Positions 5,237-7,518 of a stretch of 7,518 nucleotides of DNA are shown here, piece by piece (position 1 is the stretch's first letter; every line of letters starts with the position of its first letter). Below the pieces are notes generated by a model. It was not told the origin of the DNA and did no database searches. It saw only the letters and a program-made list of their open reading frames with translations. This DNA is from Candidatus Limivicinus faecipullorum. GTDB lineage: Bacteria; Bacillota; Clostridia; Oscillospirales; Oscillospiraceae. The position numbers were made by a program, and so were the translations under genes. The stretch lies in contig DVHY01000091.1 of assembly GCA_018711755.1 (NCBI GenBank), forward strand, positions 1-7,518. The letters are read 5' to 3'.

Positions 5237-5370
5237 CGCCGCATATTCGTCTCCGGGCCGCATGCCCGGCCTCGGGCTGCATAATTAGTACCCGGGCCGC
5301 ATATCCGGTCTCAGGCCGCATGCTCGGCCCCGGGCTGCATATCCGGCCTCGTGGCTTATGCTCTTCCACG
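5237..5370. repeat. Seven tandem 19-bp GC-rich units
   Basis: GCAT or its variant recurs at 5241, 5260, 5279, 5299, 5318, 5337 and (as TTAT) 5356. Spacings are 19, 19, 20, 19, 19 and 19. The consensus unit is roughly GGCYGCATRYYCGGYCTCG. Units 2-6 are well kept, unit 1 is moderate and unit 7 is degenerate. Several junctions form short palindromes such as CCGGGC-CGCAT-GCCCGG (5254-5270). Frames crossing it translate only as repeats of the DNA unit, so it is a minisatellite rather than coding. It lies after the small membrane protein gene and before the terminator. Confidence 0.85.
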
Positions 5371-5405
5371 AAAAAACAGCCGTCCCAAAAGAGACGGCTG
5401 TTTTT
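5371..5405. terminator. Bidirectional intrinsic terminator between convergent operons
   Basis: CAGCCGTC (5377-5384) pairs with GACGGCTG (5393-5400) around an 8-base loop. The stem is extended by A residues on the left and T residues on the right (5372-5376 with 5401-5405). Either strand therefore ends in a GC stem plus U tract. It closes the plus-strand unit and can also stop the minus-strand genes, whose last stop codon is about 200 bases away at 5604. Confidence 0.9.
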
Positions 5406-5406
5406 G

Positions 5407-5550
5407 TTATGTCAACTTGTTTTGTCCCGGCATCAAAGTTTTGAGCTAAAGGATATGGCCGGGGTCAGTATACTTATGTCAACCAGAATTGCCGGAGATA
5501 GTTTGAATTATGTCTACCTATAAGCTTGGGGATTTCATAATTATGTCAAC
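5407..5550. repeat. Four dispersed TTATGTCAAC-type motifs at about 33-bp phase
   Basis: TTATGTCAAC occurs at 5407, 5474 and 5541, and TTATGTCTAC at 5508. The gaps are 67, 34 and 33 bases, so a fourth gap position near 5441 looks decayed (TTTTGAGCTAAA). On the minus strand the core is GTTGACATAA. Repeated same-direction boxes of this kind are known at the ends of transposons with multiple transposase sites (IS21-like and Tn7/Mu-like families). A decayed transposon end is my preferred reading. No transposase is in the window next to it. Confidence 0.6.
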
Positions 5551-5603
5551 CTGATGCAGAGAGCGCCCCGGGCTTTGGGCCCAGGCCGGGCCGGGACTCC
5601 GGC
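5551..5603. other. GC-rich 3' flank of the J-domain gene
   Basis: Short GC hairpins follow the minus-strand stop codon, for example GCCGG-AGTC-CCGGC. None has a T tract, so this is not a clear terminator. No ORF is supported here. Confidence 0.35.
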
Positions 5604-6296
5604 TCAGCAGCATATGAAGCGCCAGCCGCACAGGGGGCCCAGGCAGAAATTCAAAGCGCACATGGTCATGCACAGGTTGCCGGGGCTGACGCCGGTGGTA
5701 TAGGTGGTGGTATAGTTGTCGTAGAAATCACCGCCGCCTCTCAGCTGTTCCAGCAGCCGGCGGTATTCCAGGTTATCCGGCTCCATCTCCACGGCGCACT
5801 TGGCGTTTTCCAAAGCGGAGACCTTATTGCCCAGATACATATTGGCCGCTGCCGTGAGAAAATACCAGCGGGCGTCTCTCTGCTGGGCGGGAACGCCGGA
5901 CAGGGCGTTGAGGGCCTCTCTGTACATACCGTTGCGGATGTAGTTTCTGGCGGCAGTATATTCGCTGCGCTCGCTCTGGCGGCTCTGGCTGCCGCTCCAG
6001 CCGTTCCAGCCGCCCCAGCTGCTCCATCCGCTGTAGCCGCCTCCGCCGTAGCCGCCGAAGGGGCCATAGCCCGTCTGGCTCTGTCCGCCGCCGGGGCTGT
6101 AGGGGTCCTGCTGAGCTCCGCCGTTTTTTATCTGGTCATAGGCGGCGTTTATCTCGTTCATCTTCTCGGCGGCATGGGGGTCGCCGGGATTCAGGTCGGG
6201 ATGATACTTCTTCGTGAGCTCTCTGTATGCTTTTTTTATCTCTTCATCGCTGGCCCCTGGGGAAACTCCCAGTACCTTGTACGGATCCTGATACAT
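5604..6296 (-). CDS. J-domain protein with TPR-like region and Cys-rich hydrophobic tail
   Basis: This is a 230-residue protein. Residues 4-58 are a J domain with the HPD motif at 32-34, which stimulates the ATPase of a DnaK/Hsp70 partner. Residues 60-105 are a Gly/Ser/Trp/Tyr-rich linker. Residues 112-185 form helical repeats that look like two TPR units (YTAARNYIRNGMYREALNAL, then WYFLTAAANMYLGNKVSALE). The last 24 residues are hydrophobic and carry C209, C213, C218, C223, C229 and C230. The zinc-finger and substrate domains of true DnaJ are absent, so this is a specialised J protein. Its ATG follows the DUF5685 stop TAA with no gap, and AAGGA (6304-6308 on the complement) gives a good ribosome site. 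The client is unknown. The tail could insert in the membrane, bind metal or be acylated. Confidence 0.88.
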   Translation of the reverse strand: MYQDPYKVLGVSPGASDEEIKKAYRELTKKYHPDLNPGDPHAAEKMNEINAAYDQIKNGGAQQDPYSPGGGQSQTGYGPFGGYGGGGYSGWSSWGGWNGWSGSQSRQSERSEYTAARNYIRNGMYREALNALSGVPAQQRDARWYFLTAAANMYLGNKVSALENAKCAVEMEPDNLEYRRLLEQLRGGGDFYDNYTTTYTTGVSPGNLCMTMCALNFCLGPLCGWRFICC

Positions 6297-7124
6297 TTAG
6301 GATTCCTTTCTTTTGCCGTATTTGCGGTTGAAAGCGGACCACAGTCCGACACAGAGTATATTTTTCAAAAGCCCCACATCTTCCACCAGGGGCAGCTTGT
6401 CAAAATAGAAGACGCACTCACCCAGCTGCATCTTCAGTATATCCCTGAAACGCTGCTCGTTATCCTCCAGGCCGTAATAGCGCCGCAGGGGATTATAGCG
6501 GTTCCTGAGAGCGTCGGCGTCCAGGTCCATGCAGGCGTCCAGGAGGTAGATGAAGCGGCCCAGGGCAGAGGCCATGGAGCGCAGGGTATCCGCCCAGCGG
6601 TCTTCCCTGTAGACGAATATCTCGCCCATCATCTCCCCGAAGCAGGAGGCGGCGGCGTCCGGCTCCTCCAGCTTCTGTTTTTCCATATCGTGAAGCCGGT
6701 CCATTGACTGAGCTATGACCCGGCACTGGCGGGGGTATGCCTCCTCCACCTTGTCATAGGCGGCTTTCAGGCACTTTGCCTCAAACAGGGCCCCGATGTT
6801 TCCGTCGTCCTCCCAGTCGTCCAGACATTTCAGATAGGCCAGGGCCAGATTCATATCCGCCGCATAGTCGCTCACCAGGCTGCAGGCCCAGCTTTGAGGG
6901 CTCTTGGGATGTCTGGGACATGTATTCTCTCCCCGCTCCTCCTCCGGCTCATACAGAGACGAGAGCAGCAGGATGAGGAAACTCACGTCATAGTTTATTG
7001 TAAGTCTGGAAAACTGGCCGTGTCTTTTTTTCAGGCTGCGGCACAGTCCGCAGTAGCAGCTTTTATATCGCTTGTACTGCTGCTCATTCAGGGCGGACAG
7101 GTCCGCCGTAAGGTATCCGAACAT
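6297..7124 (-). CDS. DUF5685-family protein
   Basis: The start at MFGYL (7124) is chosen because family members I recall begin MFGY. The 53 codons upstream in the same frame overlap the neighbouring gene and look like its shadow. The result is 275 residues, mostly helical and soluble. It has cysteines near the N-terminus (C23, C25 and C28 in SCYCGLC), then C69-x-x-H72 and C81, which could bind a metal. Asp-rich motifs follow: D86, D90, then LDDWEDD (101-107), and LLDACMDLDADALRNRYNPL (194-213). The two Asp motifs and the preceding GEMMGEIF and ALG segments resemble the layout of squalene/phytoene synthases; this is a hypothesis from spacing, not a known function. Five bases separate it from the zinc-ribbon gene upstream and none from the J-domain gene downstream. 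Confidence 0.85.
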   Translation of the reverse strand: MFGYLTADLSALNEQQYKRYKSCYCGLCRSLKKRHGQFSRLTINYDVSFLILLLSSLYEPEEERGENTCPRHPKSPQSWACSLVSDYAADMNLALAYLKCLDDWEDDGNIGALFEAKCLKAAYDKVEEAYPRQCRVIAQSMDRLHDMEKQKLEEPDAAASCFGEMMGEIFVYREDRWADTLRSMASALGRFIYLLDACMDLDADALRNRYNPLRRYYGLEDNEQRFRDILKMQLGECVFYFDKLPLVEDVGLLKNILCVGLWSAFNRKYGKRKES

Positions 7125-7129
7125 GGCCC

Positions 7130-7518
7130 TCAGCTTTTCCCTGTAAAGGAGCTGCCGCAGCGGCGGCAGACGATCTTGATCTTCCCGTGGCCCCGGGGCA
7201 CCCGGAGAGTGGTTTTGCAGGAGGGGCAGACAAAGAACTTGTAATCCTTGCGCTGTATCCAGCGCTCGTGGTGGACCCTCCACCAGGCTGTCAGCTTGTA
7301 GCGCAGGCGCTGGAATTTGCCGTTCTCCTCACGGCGCCTGTAAAGGTTGCGGGAGAGCATGCGGAAATAAGCGTAGCCCAGAAGGACTATGACCACCGGA
7401 TAGAGATATGGCCCTGCGCTGTCGTTAAAAATGCCGGCGATCAGCAGGAGCAGGATATCAACTATAAGGATGAAGAGATTCAATTGGTCATTGCCGTTGC
7501 GCCCGGACATGAAACGGG
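7130..7518 (-). CDS. Membrane protein with C-terminal zinc ribbon, 5' end beyond the window
   Basis: From the ATG at 7510 the protein has 126 residues. Two membrane helices lie at about 10-28 and 34-50. A basic stretch with Arg and Trp (52-90) follows, and then a zinc ribbon with C95-x-x-C98 and C115-x-x-C118 (VCPSC and VCRRC). The ribbon should face the cytoplasm by the positive-inside rule. The frame stays open to the window edge, and the two codons before that ATG read Arg-Phe. No Shine-Dalgarno sequence precedes the ATG in the eight bases available. I therefore infer the true start lies upstream, as related proteins I recall continue with an RF-M-x-GR-x-G segment. It is the first visible gene of the tightly packed trio. 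Its function is unknown. Confidence 0.8.
   Translation of the reverse strand, partial: RFMSGRNGNDQLNLFILIVDILLLLIAGIFNDSAGPYLYPVVIVLLGYAYFRMLSRNLYRRREENGKFQRLRYKLTAWWRVHHERWIQRKDYKFFVCPSCKTTLRVPRGHGKIKIVCRRCGSSFTGKS

Noticed and set aside
5025..5369. Minus-strand frame opposite the small membrane protein and the arrays
   Set aside because: Its sequence is the repeat unit in another frame plus low-complexity residues. The plus-strand frame has far better protein character.
5182..5523. Plus-strand frame of 113 codons across the 19-bp repeats
   Set aside because: It merely translates the minisatellite and the terminator. It has no ribosome site and no family resemblance.
5411..5550. TTGACA sequences on the minus strand as -35 boxes
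   Set aside because: None has an acceptable -10 box at 16-18 bases, and they point away from any minus-strand gene in the window.
4997..5550. The repeat arrays as a CRISPR locus
   Set aside because: The units are 14 and 19 bases in direct tandem without spacers, the other boxes are only 10 bases, and there are no cas genes.
6174..6707. Plus-strand frame of 177 codons opposite the J-domain/DUF5685 junction
   Set aside because: It is antisense to two recognisable genes and without motifs or a ribosome site.
7125..7283. N-terminal extension of the DUF5685 frame by 53 codons
   Set aside because: It overlaps the zinc-ribbon gene and reads like its shadow. MFGYL at 7124 is the family-like start.

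Overview
The window looks like chromosomal DNA from a moderately high-GC member of the Clostridia (Bacillota), probably close to the gut Oscillospiraceae. This is inferred from gene content and style: a ferredoxin-fused aldo/keto reductase, a lipoprotein ApbE, a DUF5685-type protein beside a J-domain protein, and an encoded CCA on the tRNA. No marker search could be run.

Layout. (1) 1-~130: the last 22 codons of an IS3-family transposase and its probable right end. (2) 118-627: a gene-free stretch full of hairpins. It holds a perfect 26-bp-arm palindrome, a partial second copy of the 3' end of the tRNA-Arg gene with its terminators, and a cluster of small GC hairpins. (3) 628-704: tRNA-Arg(CCG) on the minus strand with tandem terminators. 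(4) 720-5405, plus strand: a good sigma-A promoter with an extended -10, a structured leader, then an aldo/keto reductase with 4Fe-4S motifs, an ApbE-type FMN transferase lipoprotein (overlapping by 26 bases), recG (2 bases later) and a 56-residue two-helix membrane protein found by hand. The run ends at a strong bidirectional terminator. (5) 4997-5550: three repeat arrays. These are five 14-bp AT-rich units, seven 19-bp GC-rich units, and four dispersed TTATGTCAAC-type motifs at about 33-bp spacing. (6) 5604-7518, minus strand: three tightly packed genes read from right to left. They encode a two-helix membrane protein with a zinc ribbon (start probably outside the window), a DUF5685-type protein, and a J-domain/TPR-like protein with a cysteine-rich hydrophobic tail.

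The plus-strand genes look like one transcription unit. The link between them is uncertain: redox enzyme, flavin transfer to exported proteins, and replication-fork repair. The minus-strand trio is the best candidate for an uncharacterised system: it is tightly coupled, rich in cysteine, membrane-linked and carries a chaperone-recruiting J domain. The DUF5685 protein shows Asp-rich motifs that recall squalene/phytoene synthases, which is inference only.

The most unusual noncoding features are the duplicated tRNA 3' end with partner-compensated hairpins and the exact 14-bp array whose units contain ATG-TAA start-stop pairs just ahead of the small membrane protein.
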